This document shows positions 35,500-48,739 of a DNA stretch of 64,000 bases, piece after piece. Source of the stretch: Streptomyces sp. NBC_00376 (GTDB lineage: Bacteria > Actinomycetota > Actinomycetes > Streptomycetales > Streptomycetaceae); contig NZ_CP107960.1 in NCBI RefSeq assembly GCF_036077095.1, positions 8,184,001 to 8,248,000 of the forward strand, read 5' to 3'. The position numbers were made by a program, and so were the translations under genes. Under the pieces are notes generated by a model. It was not told where the DNA came from. It was given only the letters and a program-made list of their open reading frames with translations, and did no database searches. Every line of letters starts with the position of its first letter. Within the stretch, counting starts at the first letter, position 1.

Positions 35500-36561
35500 T
35501 CAGCACATGCCGGCCGGTGCGGACTTGGCGCAGACGTTGTCGGCGAAGGTGTTGCCCTTGCCGGTGTCCCCATTGGCGAGGTCGGCCGGCTTGTTGCCGA
35601 GCACGACGTTGCCGCTGATGGTGTTGCCGGTGTTCTTCGTGCCCACGAAGCTCTTGAACAGGACGACGCCGCCGGACATCGGGGTGGCGCCGGAGTTGTC
35701 GCGGATGGTGTTCGAACGCACCTTGGTGTCCGCGGCTCCGGTGAGCACGAGGCCGGAGCCCTGGAGGGCCGACAGCCGTTCGGTCGCGGAGCAGAACTTG
35801 TTGTTGCCGGTGATCTCGTTGGACTCGATCGTCATGGCGCCGGCCTGCGGCTTTCCTTCGTCGCCCACGACGAACACACCGGTGCAGTTGCCGGAGACGC
35901 TGTTGTCGTGGACCGACAGGTTCCGGACCCGCCTGGCGGTGAATCCGATCCGGTTGTCCTTCAGCGCGTTGTCCCGGACCTCGGTGCCCCGGGTGTCGGT
36001 GGCGCCGCCCTCCTTGTCGACGGTGTTCGCGACGAAGATGCCGGCGTCGCCGTTGGCGCGGGCGGTGTTGCCGATGAACGCGCCGCGGGTGGAGCGCTCC
36101 TGGGCGATGCCCCAGACACCGTTGTGCTCGGAGATGACCCGGCGGACGGTCAGCCGGTCGGTCCAGGAGGCCCAGATGCCGTTCTTCTTGAACCCGGACA
36201 AGGTCAGCGATTCGACGCGGACGCCGTCCACGGTCTTGCCCGACCGGCCCTGGACGCAGATTCCGCTGCCGGCCTTCGCGCAGGCGTCGGCGGCCTTCGT
36301 GCCCGCCTCGGCCGGCCGGATCACGGTCTTGCTGCCGGCGCCGCGCAGGGTCAGGTCGGGCTTGGTGACCAGGACGCTCTCCCGGTACGTGCCGGGCAGC
36401 AGGACGATGGTGTCACCAGGCTGGGCGGCGTCCACCGCTTTCTGGATCGACTCGCCCGGACGGACCTCGTGCGAGTCCGTGGCCGAGGCGGAGGACATTC
36501 CGCACCCAGCAGCCGAGAGGATCACGATAGGGACAAAAGCCCTGATGTTTCGTTTCTTCAT
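35500..36561 (-). CDS. Exported right-handed parallel beta-helix protein
   Basis: Exported protein of 353 residues. The N-terminal signal (MKKRNIRAFVPIVILSAAGC) may be a lipobox ending at Cys 20. After VRPGESIQKAVDAAQPGDTI the chain has repeated beta-helix rungs with Asn ladders (NGVWGIA, GNTARANGDAGIF, DNALKDNRIGF, SNEITGNNKF, NTIRDNSG, NTISGNVVLG). Such folds occur in polysaccharide-binding or lyase proteins; I see no clear catalytic triad. It precedes the methyltransferase in one operon. Confidence 0.85.
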   Translation of the reverse strand: MKKRNIRAFVPIVILSAAGCGMSSASATDSHEVRPGESIQKAVDAAQPGDTIVLLPGTYRESVLVTKPDLTLRGAGSKTVIRPAEAGTKAADACAKAGSGICVQGRSGKTVDGVRVESLTLSGFKKNGIWASWTDRLTVRRVISEHNGVWGIAQERSTRGAFIGNTARANGDAGIFVANTVDKEGGATDTRGTEVRDNALKDNRIGFTARRVRNLSVHDNSVSGNCTGVFVVGDEGKPQAGAMTIESNEITGNNKFCSATERLSALQGSGLVLTGAADTKVRSNTIRDNSGATPMSGGVVLFKSFVGTKNTGNTISGNVVLGNKPADLANGDTGKGNTFADNVCAKSAPAGMC

Positions 36562-36696
36562 GAGCCGAAACTATGGGCGATCTCCCCCTGTTGCCACATA
36601 GGGTGAGCGGATGGGTCCGGAGCGTGCCCGAATGGGTGATGCGGGCTCCGCCGCTCGGTGACCGGGCCCGGTCCGCCCGCGCGGCCGGGCCCGCCC

Positions 36697-38325
36697 TCAC
36701 TCCCCGGATCCGGGCCGGGGTGCGACGACCGAGCGGGCCCACCGGTAATCGGCCTTGCCGCTCGGCGAGCGCTGGATCCGGTGGGTGATCACCAGCCGGC
36801 GAGGGATCTTGTAGCCCGCCAGCCGGGTCCGGCAGTGGGCCTGGAGATCGTCGAGCGTGGGCTCGGCCGCTCCCTCGCGCAGCTGCACCACCGCCGCGAC
36901 ACGGTTGCCCCACCGTTCGTCGGGCACCGCGGCGACCAGTGCGTCGTAAACGTCCGGGTGGGCCTTCAGTGCCTGCTCGACCTCCTCGGGGTACACCTTC
37001 TCGCCCCCGGTGTTGATGCACTGCGAGCCGCGGCCGAGGACCGTGACGATGCCCTCCTCGTCGACCGTGGCCATGTCCCCGAGCAGGACCCATCGCTCTT
37101 CGCCCCGCCGGAAGAAGGTCTCCGCGGTCTTGCCGGGGTCGTTGTAGTAGCCGAGCGGCACGTGCCCGCGCTGGGCGATCCGTCCCGGCTCACCCGGAGC
37201 CACCGGCTCGTACGTCGCCGGATCGACCACCGCCGTACGGGAGTTGACCCGGAGCCGGAATCCGTTCTCCGGCCCGGAGTCGGCCGTCGCCGTGCCGTTG
37301 AACCCGGACTCCGACGAGCCGAAGTTGTTCAGCAGCATTACCGTCGGCACCAGTTCCTGGAATTCGGCGCGCACCGATTCCGACATGATCGCGCCCGAAC
37401 TGGACACCGAGAACATCGCGGAGCAGTCGGTGCCCTTCAGCGGGCCCTTCAGTGCGTCGATCAGCGGCCGCAGCATCGCGTCGCCCACCAGCGACACACT
37501 GGTGACCTTCTCCTTCTCGATCGTACGGAGCACCTCCTCGGGCACGAACTTGCGGTGGACCACCACCCGCTGCCCGAAGTTGAAACCGATGAAGGCGGTG
37601 AGCGTCGAGGTGCCGTGCATCAGCGGCGGAGTGGGGAAGAAGGTGATCCCGTCACCTCCCGCGGCGACCCGCTCGGCCAGCTCCTGCGGGGACTTCACCG
37701 GCTCACCGGTGGGCGCGCCCCCGCCGAGGCCGGAGAAGAAGAGGTCCTCCTGGCGCCACATCACACCCTTGGGCATCCCGGTGGTGCCGCCGGTGTAGAT
37801 GATGAACTGGTCGTCGGGTGACCGCGGCGGGAACCCGCGCTCCGGGCTGCTGGACGCCTCGGCATCGGTGAAGGCGACGGCGTCCGGGCCGCGTACCCCC
37901 GCCTCCGGCACCCCCACCCGTACGAGATGGCGCAGGCCGGGGGCCTTCGGTGCGGCGGCCGCGACCCGTTCGTCGAACTCGGCGTCGAAGACCAGCGCGG
38001 CCAGATCCGCGTCACGGTAGAGGTAGACCAACTCTTCTTCCACGTAACGGTAGTTCACGTTGACGGGAACGATGCGGGCCTTCAGGCAGGCCAGCACGGT
38101 CTGGAGGTACTCCACCCCGTTGTAGAGGTGCAGCCCCAGATGCTCGCCCGGAGCGATGCCCGCCTCGATCAGATGGTGGGCCAGGCGGTTGGCCGCCGCG
38201 TCCAGCTCCGCGTACGTCAGCCGGCGCTCCGCGCCCGTGCCGGGATGGTCGACGTAGACGAGCGCCTCGCGTTCCGGGACGGCGTCGACGACCGACTCGA
38301 ACAGGTCGGCAAGGTTGTACTCCAC
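36697..38325 (-). CDS. Acyl-CoA synthetase, FadD19-like
   Basis: AMP-forming ligase of 542 residues. It starts at GTG 38325. Motifs: IIYTGGTTGMPKGVMWRQED, the signature I associate with steroid-acid CoA ligases, FGSSESGFNGTATAD, LLGDMATVDEEGIVTVLGRG and the catalytic Lys in RSPSGKADYRWARSV. It is divergent from an EchA19-like hydratase with a TetR-type operator between them, an order like mycobacterial fadD19/echA19. A role in activating sterol-side-chain or similar branched acids is therefore inferred. The beta-helix and methyltransferase genes follow on the same strand with a 135-bp gap in which I see no hairpin. Confidence 0.88.
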   Translation of the reverse strand: MEYNLADLFESVVDAVPEREALVYVDHPGTGAERRLTYAELDAAANRLAHHLIEAGIAPGEHLGLHLYNGVEYLQTVLACLKARIVPVNVNYRYVEEELVYLYRDADLAALVFDAEFDERVAAAAPKAPGLRHLVRVGVPEAGVRGPDAVAFTDAEASSSPERGFPPRSPDDQFIIYTGGTTGMPKGVMWRQEDLFFSGLGGGAPTGEPVKSPQELAERVAAGGDGITFFPTPPLMHGTSTLTAFIGFNFGQRVVVHRKFVPEEVLRTIEKEKVTSVSLVGDAMLRPLIDALKGPLKGTDCSAMFSVSSSGAIMSESVRAEFQELVPTVMLLNNFGSSESGFNGTATADSGPENGFRLRVNSRTAVVDPATYEPVAPGEPGRIAQRGHVPLGYYNDPGKTAETFFRRGEERWVLLGDMATVDEEGIVTVLGRGSQCINTGGEKVYPEEVEQALKAHPDVYDALVAAVPDERWGNRVAAVVQLREGAAEPTLDDLQAHCRTRLAGYKIPRRLVITHRIQRSPSGKADYRWARSVVAPRPGSGE

Positions 38326-38343
38326 CGTTCCTCCTGACCCCGG

Positions 38344-38356
38344 AATCTGACTGGCT
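38344..38356. repeat. Second copy of operator-containing 13-mer
   Basis: AATCTGACTGGCT is repeated exactly at 38410-38422, 66 bp away, where it makes up one half of the putative operator. This copy lies just upstream of the acyl-CoA synthetase start and keeps only the left half-site, so it may be an auxiliary site. Confidence 0.5.
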
Positions 38357-38411
38357 CGGCGGTCATTAGAGCGCCGGGAGGCTCAACTGGGAAGGGGTGC
38401 CGCCGAGGAAA

Positions 38412-38428
38412 TCTGACTGGCTGTCAGA
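38412..38428. promoter_or_regulatory. TetR-type operator between acyl-CoA synthetase and hydratase
   Basis: TCTGAC and GTCAGA form perfect 6-bp arms with a TGGCT spacer. It lies in the 167-bp divergent gap (38326-38492) between the synthetase and the crotonase gene. The pattern fits a TetR-family regulator of acyl-CoA catabolism; no tetR gene is adjacent. Confidence 0.65.
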
Positions 38429-38492
38429 AAACTATTGAACTGGGCCACCGCCTACTGCAACCTGTTCTAGGTCTTTAGACGGGAGGCGGACA

Positions 38493-39293
38493 ATGGGCGG
38501 TACGGAACACCTCGTCGTGCGGCGCGAGGGCGCCACACTGGTGCTCACCCTGAACAGACCGGAGGCGAAGAACGCCCTGTCGCTGCCGATGCTGGTCGGG
38601 CTCTACGACGGCTGGCTGGCGGCGGACGAGGACGACACGATCCGCTCGGTGATCCTCACCGGCGCGGGCGGCTGCTTCTGCGCCGGCATGGACCTCAAGG
38701 CCCTGGCGGGCAAGGGAATGGAGGGCGAGCAGTACCGGGACCGGATGACCGCCGACCCCGATCTGCACTGGAAGGCGATGCTGCGCCACCATCGCCCCCG
38801 CAAACCGGTCATCGCCGCCGTGGAGGGCCACTGCGTCGCGGGCGGCACCGAGATCCTCCAGGGCACCGACATCCGGATCGCCGGGGCGGGTGCCACCTTC
38901 GGGCTCTTCGAGGTGCAGCGAGGTCTCTTCCCCATCGGCGGGTCGACGGTCCGGCTGCCGCGCCAGATCGCCCGGACGCACGCGCTCGAGATGCTCCTCA
39001 CCGGACGTGCGTACAGCGCCGAGGAGGCGGCCGGAATCGGGCTGATCGGCCGGGTCGTCCCCGACGGCACGGCACTGGAGGAGGCCCTCGCCGTCGCCGA
39101 ACGGATCAACGCCTGCGGACCGCTCGCCGTCGAAGCCGTCAAGGCGTCCGTGTACGAGACCGCGGAGATGACCGAGACCGAGGGGCTGGCCGCCGAACTG
39201 AAGCGCGGCTGGCCGGTGTTCGCGACCGAAGACGCAAAGGAAGGCGCCCGAGCCTTCGCCGAGAAGCGGCCGCCCGTCTACCGGCGCGCCTGA
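38493..39293 (+). CDS. Enoyl-CoA hydratase/isomerase (crotonase, EchA19-like)
   Basis: Crotonase-fold enzyme of 266 residues. The oxyanion-hole segments are present: SVILTGAGGCFCAGMDLKAL and AAVEGHCVAGGTEILQGTD, followed by RGLFPIGGSTVRLPR, whose residues at the usual catalytic Glu sites include Gly-Gly. It heads a plus-strand operon with the DUF35 and thiolase-fold genes (15, 0 and -8 nt gaps). It would hydrate an enoyl-CoA formed from the acid activated by the divergent ligase. Confidence 0.9.
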   Translation: MGGTEHLVVRREGATLVLTLNRPEAKNALSLPMLVGLYDGWLAADEDDTIRSVILTGAGGCFCAGMDLKALAGKGMEGEQYRDRMTADPDLHWKAMLRHHRPRKPVIAAVEGHCVAGGTEILQGTDIRIAGAGATFGLFEVQRGLFPIGGSTVRLPRQIARTHALEMLLTGRAYSAEEAAGIGLIGRVVPDGTALEEALAVAERINACGPLAVEAVKASVYETAEMTETEGLAAELKRGWPVFATEDAKEGARAFAEKRPPVYRRA

Positions 39294-39308
39294 GCCGAGG
39301 AGTCAACC

Positions 39309-40253
39309 GTGCCCGAAACCCTCAGCGCACCGCTGGTGGTCGAATTCCCCTTCACCCGCTCCCTGGGGCCCGTCCAGAGCGCCTTCCTCACCGGACTGCG
39401 CGAACGCACCGTCCTCGGCGTGAGCACCGCCGGGGGTAAGGTCCTGGTCCCGCCCGTCGAGTACGACCCCGTCACTGCGGAGGAACTCCGCGAACTGACC
39501 GAGGTCGCCGCCACTGGCACCGTCACCACCTGGGCCTGGAACCCCGCCCCCCGCCCCGCCCAGCCCCTCGCCACCCCCTTCGCCTGGGTCCTGGTCCGGC
39601 TCGACGGTGCCGACACCGCACTGCTGCACGCCCTCGACGCCCCCGGCCCCGACGCCGTGCACAGCGGCATGCGGGTACGGATCCGTTGGGCCGCCGAACG
39701 CACCGGCGCGATCACCGACATCGCCTGCTTCGAGCCGTACGATGGCGGTGACACCGGTCAATCGGCCCCGCACGACGGGGAGTTCACCGATCCCGTCACC
39801 GGCATCGTCACCCCGGCCCGGCTCGACTACCGGTACACCCCAGGCCGCGCCCAGAGCGCGTACCTCGACGCACTCTCCCGGCAGCACATCGTCGGCGAGC
39901 GCTGCCCGTCCTGCCACAAGGTGTACGTACCGCCCCGCGGCGCCTGCCCCACCTGCGGCGTCGCCACCACCGAACAGGTCGAGGTCGGCCCGCGCGGCAC
40001 CGTCACCACGTTCTGCATCGTCAACATCAAGGCCAAGAACCTGGACATCGAAGTCCCCTACGTCTACGCGCACATCGCGCTCGACGGCGCGGACCTCGCA
40101 CTGCACGCCCGGATCGGCGGCATCCCGTACGACCAGGTGCGCATGGGCCTGCGCGTCGAGCCCGTCTGGACCGAGGGCGGGCGGCACCCCGATCACTACC
40201 GGCCGACCGGCGAGCCCGACGCCGACTACGACGCGTACAAGGAGCTGCTCTAG
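39309..40253 (+). CDS. Tandem DUF35 OB-fold protein with zinc ribbon
   Basis: Protein of 314 residues with two OB-fold halves. The first (about 30-130) lacks a zinc ribbon. The second has the rubredoxin-like zinc ribbon GERCPSCHKVYVPPRGACPT-CG (four Cys) followed by the OB fold (VEVGPRGTVTTFCIVNIKAK). DUF35 proteins pair with thiolase-fold aldolases and acyl-CoA hydratases in actinobacterial steroid catabolism. It starts at GTG 39309 and the first thiolase-like gene begins directly after its stop, which fits a stable complex. Confidence 0.9.
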   Translation: MPETLSAPLVVEFPFTRSLGPVQSAFLTGLRERTVLGVSTAGGKVLVPPVEYDPVTAEELRELTEVAATGTVTTWAWNPAPRPAQPLATPFAWVLVRLDGADTALLHALDAPGPDAVHSGMRVRIRWAAERTGAITDIACFEPYDGGDTGQSAPHDGEFTDPVTGIVTPARLDYRYTPGRAQSAYLDALSRQHIVGERCPSCHKVYVPPRGACPTCGVATTEQVEVGPRGTVTTFCIVNIKAKNLDIEVPYVYAHIALDGADLALHARIGGIPYDQVRMGLRVEPVWTEGGRHPDHYRPTGEPDADYDAYKELL

Positions 40254-41306
40254 ATGCGAGACGTGGCGATCGTCGCCTTCGCGCAGACCGACCATCTGCG
40301 GCAGACCGATGAACTCTCCGAAGTCGAGATACTGATGCCCGTCCTCCACCAGGTCCTCGACGCGACCGGGCTCAGGGCGAGCGACATCGGATTCACCTGC
40401 TCCGGCTCCAGCGACTACCTCGCGGGCCGGGCCTTCTCCTTCACCATGGCGCTCGACGGCGTCGGCGCCAACCCGCCGATCTCCGAGTCCCACGTGGAGA
40501 TGGACGGGGCCTGGGCGCTGTACGAGGCCTGGGTGAAGATCCAGACCGGCCAGGCGGACACCGCGCTCGTCTACTCCTACGGAAAGTCCTCGCCCGGCGA
40601 GGTGCGCGACGTCCTCACCCGCCAGCTCGACCCGTACTACGTCGGCCCGCTCTGGCCGGACTCCGTGGCGCTCGCCGCCCTCCAGGCCCAGGCGCTGATC
40701 GACGCGGGCGACACGGACGAGACGGCCCTCGCCGCGATCGCCCACCGCAGCCGGGTCGCCGCGGCGGACAACCCGCACGCCCAGCTCAAGGGTGCAGTCC
40801 CGGCCGGCGACTACGTCGTGCGGCCACTGCGCACCGGCGACTGCCCGCCGGTCGGCGACGGCGCGGCCGCCGTGATCCTCGCTGCCGGTGACACCGCAAG
40901 GGCCCTGTGCCCCCGCCCCGCCTGGATCCGCGGCATCGACCACCGCATCGAGGCCCACTCCCTCGGTGTGCGGGAGCTGACCGACTCACCGTCCACGCGG
41001 CTCGCCGCGACCCGAGCCGGGGCCTTCGAACGGCCTGTGGACACCGCCGAGTTGCACGCCCCGTTCACCTCCCAGGAGGTGGTGCTGCGCAAGGCGCTCC
41101 GACTCGACGACAGCGTCGACGTCAACCCGTCCGGCGGCGCGCTCGCCGCCAACCCCGTCATGGCCGCCGGGCTGATCCGCCTCGGCGAGGCCGCTGCCCG
41201 CATCCACCGCGGCGAGTCCGACCGGGCACTCGCCCACGCCACCTCCGGGCCCTGCCTCCAGCAGAACATGGTCGCCGTCCTCGAAGGGGAGAGCGCTCAT
41301 GCCTGA
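40254..41306 (+). CDS. Thiolase-fold protein (Ltp4/SCP-x-like) without catalytic Cys
   Basis: Thiolase-fold protein of 350 residues. The usual nucleophile Cys in the NNNCATG-type loop is absent: the matching region reads SHVEMDGAWALYEAW. The C-terminal pair of thiolase motifs is altered (DVNPSGGALAANPVMAAGLI). It is therefore unlikely to be a standard thiolase and fits an Ltp-type retro-aldolase acting with DUF35. Its ATG directly follows the DUF35 stop and its end overlaps the next gene by 8 nt. Confidence 0.85.
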   Translation: MRDVAIVAFAQTDHLRQTDELSEVEILMPVLHQVLDATGLRASDIGFTCSGSSDYLAGRAFSFTMALDGVGANPPISESHVEMDGAWALYEAWVKIQTGQADTALVYSYGKSSPGEVRDVLTRQLDPYYVGPLWPDSVALAALQAQALIDAGDTDETALAAIAHRSRVAAADNPHAQLKGAVPAGDYVVRPLRTGDCPPVGDGAAAVILAAGDTARALCPRPAWIRGIDHRIEAHSLGVRELTDSPSTRLAATRAGAFERPVDTAELHAPFTSQEVVLRKALRLDDSVDVNPSGGALAANPVMAAGLIRLGEAAARIHRGESDRALAHATSGPCLQQNMVAVLEGESAHA

Positions 41307-42465
41307 GGAGCCCGTGGCCGTCGTCGGCATCGGCCAGACGAAGCACGTAGCCGCACGCCGGGACGTGTCCATCGCCGGACTCGTCCGCGAGGCCGCCGTC
41401 CGCGCACTGGAGGACGCAGCCCTGACCTGGGCGGACATCGACGCCGTCGTCATCGGCAAGGCCCCCGACTTCTTCGAGGGCCTGATGATGCCGGAGCTCT
41501 ATCTCGCCGACGCCCTCGGCGCGGTCGGCAAACCGATGCTCCGGGTGCACACCGCGGGCTCGGTCGGCGGTTCCACCGCGCTGGTCGCCGCCAATCTGGT
41601 CTCCGCGCGGGTGCACCGCACCGTCCTCACACTCGCCTTCGAGAAACAGTCCGAGTCCAACGCCATGTGGGGGCTCTCGCTGCCCATCCCGTTCCAGCAG
41701 CCGCTGCTGGCCGGAGCGGGCGGCTTCTTCGCCCCGCACGTACGGGCGTACATGCGCCGGACCGGGGCGCCGGACACGGTCGGCTCGCTCGTCGCGTACA
41801 AGGACCGCCGCAACGCGCTCAAGAATCCCTACGCGCACATCCACGACCCCGACATCACCCTGGAGAAGGTCCGCTCGGCACCGATGCTCTGGGACCCGAT
41901 CCGCTACTCGGAGACCTGCCCGTCCTCCGACGGGGCCTGCGCGATGGTACTCACCGACCGTGCCGGGGCGGCCCGTTCGCCGCAACCGCCCGCCTGGGTG
42001 CACGGCGGCGCGATGCGCAGCGAGCCGACCCTCTTCGCCGGAAAGGACTTCGTCTCGCCGCGGGCGGGCCGCGACTGCGCCGCCGATGTGTACCGGCAGG
42101 CGGGCATCGGCGACCCCCGGCGGGAGATCGACGCCGTGGAGATGTACGTGCCCTTCTCCTGGTACGAGCCGATGTGGCTGGAGAACCTGGGCTTCGCCGA
42201 CGAGGGGGAGGGCTGGAAGCTCACCGAGTCCGGCGTCACCGAACTCGACGGCGACCTGCCGGTGAACCCCTCGGGCGGCGTGCTCTCCACCAATCCCATC
42301 GGCGCCTCCGGCATGATCCGCTTCGCCGAAGCCGCGTTGCAGGTACGGGGGCAGGCGGGCGAACACCAGGTGGCGGGGGCCCGGAAGGCGCTCGGCCACG
42401 CCTACGGGGGCGGGGCGCAGTTCTTCTCCATGTGGCTGGTCGGAGCCGAGCCGCCCAGCAGCTGA
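41299..42465 (+). CDS. Thiolase-fold protein (Ltp3/lipid-transfer-like) without catalytic Cys
   Basis: Second thiolase-fold protein, 388 residues. The nucleophile loop reads VHTAGSVGGSTALVAA, with Ser where a thiolase Cys would stand. The C-terminal motif VNPSGGVLSTNPIGASGMIR and the last loop HAYGGGAQFFSMWL are conserved in form but lack the second Cys. It overlaps the preceding gene, and both probably form a heteromeric aldolase-like enzyme with DUF35. Length agrees with mycobacterial Ltp3. Confidence 0.85.
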   Translation: MPEEPVAVVGIGQTKHVAARRDVSIAGLVREAAVRALEDAALTWADIDAVVIGKAPDFFEGLMMPELYLADALGAVGKPMLRVHTAGSVGGSTALVAANLVSARVHRTVLTLAFEKQSESNAMWGLSLPIPFQQPLLAGAGGFFAPHVRAYMRRTGAPDTVGSLVAYKDRRNALKNPYAHIHDPDITLEKVRSAPMLWDPIRYSETCPSSDGACAMVLTDRAGAARSPQPPAWVHGGAMRSEPTLFAGKDFVSPRAGRDCAADVYRQAGIGDPRREIDAVEMYVPFSWYEPMWLENLGFADEGEGWKLTESGVTELDGDLPVNPSGGVLSTNPIGASGMIRFAEAALQVRGQAGEHQVAGARKALGHAYGGGAQFFSMWLVGAEPPSS

Positions 42466-42566
42466 CACCGGTCGTTCCCGGGCCGGCGGAAGCCCCCTTC
42501 GCGCCCTGTCCGGGACCGCCGGGGGTGACTACCTTTGGCCCGGGACGACGAGTGGGAGGAGCCGAC

Positions 42567-42809
42567 GTGGCGGAGCGCACCACGGCCCAGCACCCCTTCG
42601 CGGGCCGGGACAAGCCGGATCTCGACCTCAGCAACGCGCAGTGGAGGTCGGGCAGTCAGGGCGCGGGGGACGTCCAGGTCGCCTTCGTCGAGGGATTCGT
42701 CGCGATGCGCAACGCGGGGAAACCCGGCAGCCCGTCGATCGTTTTCACCCCGGCCGAATGGCGCGCCTTCGTGGTGAACGCCCGCGACGGCGAGTTCGAC
42801 CTCACCTGA
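42567..42809 (+). CDS. DUF397-domain protein
   Basis: Small protein of 80 residues ending in the DUF397 pattern (FVAMRNAGKPGSPSIVFTPA then EWRAFV). It starts at GTG 42567 with a GGGAGGA ribosome site at 6 nt. DUF397 proteins are very common in Streptomyces, often next to XRE-type regulators such as BldB-like or WhiJ partners; no such regulator is adjacent here. It is followed by a 14-bp hairpin terminator. Confidence 0.85.
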   Translation: MAERTTAQHPFAGRDKPDLDLSNAQWRSGSQGAGDVQVAFVEGFVAMRNAGKPGSPSIVFTPAEWRAFVVNARDGEFDLT

Positions 42810-43121
42810 GGGCGCACCGTGACGTGGCATGACGCGGCTCCGGGTCCGAGGGGCCGGGGCTCCGGACCCCCGGCCCCTCGGCCCGTGATCACTCGATCGG
42901 CGGCACGGCGGGGCGGAACGCAGCAGACGGGGACCGCACACCGTGGGTGGCGTGGTCGCTGCGAGCGGTGAACGTGATCTCCGGACCCGGCTGAGCGGAG
43001 TGTGACCGGGGCCGGACCCCGGCCGCGGAATCCTCCCCGCGGCCGGGCCGCGTACGCTTCGCCGCCCCGGCCTGCACGGACCCGGCTCCGCAAGGTGAGC
43101 CCGGACACGTAACATGTCTGC
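42810..43121. other. 312-bp intergenic region without a gene
   Basis: Contains the terminator hairpin at 42846-42881. From 42882 to 43121 I see no convincing small gene, repeat or clear promoter; short frames on both strands are typical high-GC artefacts. The promoter of the following gene must lie in its last part. Confidence 0.7.
42846..42881 (+). terminator. Hairpin terminator after DUF397 gene
   Basis: Perfect 14-bp stem (42846-42859, CCGAGGGGCCGGGG, with 42868-42881) and an 8-nt loop, starting 36 nt after the DUF397 stop. No T-run follows, as is usual in Streptomyces. Confidence 0.85.
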
Positions 43122-43622
43122 ATGTCCTTCCTCCGCCGCCGTAGCGCCGCCACACCCGCGGGCCCCGACTTCGACGTCCTGGCCATGGACCCGGGGGACT
43201 GGCCCGGAAACCTCGGCGCGGGTCTGCTGCCCGCGCCCGACGGAAGCTGTCAGGGCGTCTTCCTGCGCTACGACCTGTTCGGCGGCCGCGGCCCCGCGAT
43301 GATCATCGGCAACCTCCCGGAGGGCTCGCCCGCCCGCGAGACCGAGGAGGGACAGGTCCCGTTCGAGGTCGCCCAGCTGCTGCTCGCGCTGGAGAACGAC
43401 GAGCCGGTCGAGGTCACCGGCACGGAGGACATGCCCGTCATGCAGGGCGACAACCTGCTGATCGTGCGCCGCGTCAAGCTCTCCGAGAGCCGGATCTCCT
43501 GCGTCCAGTTCGACCGCAGCGACGGTGTGCTGGTCACCATCGCCAGCTGGGACCGGCCGATCACCGACGACCTGTACACCCTGCTCAAGCCGCTGCCCGC
43601 CGAGCTGTTCCAGCAGGGCTGA
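43122..43622 (+). CDS. Conserved hypothetical protein
   Basis: Cytoplasmic protein of 166 residues that I do not recognise as a named family. It begins with a basic MSFLRRRSA and continues as an acidic mixed alpha/beta protein without signal peptide or membrane segment (DPGDWPGNLGAGLLPAPDGS; PFEVAQLLLALENDEPVEVT; LLIVRRVKLSESRISCVQFD). Codon use is normal for the genome, so it is a real gene. It stands alone between two terminators. Confidence 0.75.
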   Translation: MSFLRRRSAATPAGPDFDVLAMDPGDWPGNLGAGLLPAPDGSCQGVFLRYDLFGGRGPAMIIGNLPEGSPARETEEGQVPFEVAQLLLALENDEPVEVTGTEDMPVMQGDNLLIVRRVKLSESRISCVQFDRSDGVLVTIASWDRPITDDLYTLLKPLPAELFQQG

Positions 43623-43639
43623 CTTCGCACCGCTCGCCG

Positions 43640-43662
43640 GCCGCCCGCACGTACCGGGCGGC
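43640..43662 (+). terminator. Hairpin after hypothetical gene
   Basis: GCCGCCCG (43640-43647) pairs with CGGGCGGC (43655-43662) over a 7-nt loop, 18 nt after the stop at 43622. It probably terminates the hypothetical gene. Confidence 0.65.
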
Positions 43663-43698
43663 TGCGGGGCGCACCCACCGACATCCGTCCAAGTGCTC

Positions 43699-43721
43699 GC
43701 GGCCTCCGTCCAAGAGGCCGC
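43699..43721 (+). terminator. Second hairpin followed by T-tract upstream of GH95 gene
   Basis: GCGGCCTC (43699-43706) pairs with GAGGCCGC (43714-43721) over a 7-nt loop and is followed by TTTG. It lies 51 nt before the GH95 start and may back up the first terminator or lie in the GH95 leader. Confidence 0.6.
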
Positions 43722-43771
43722 TTTGTCATGCTCCTTGTCGGGCCAGTCGTCGGACCTTTACCGTCGGCCGC

Positions 43772-48739
<4,968 letters not shown>

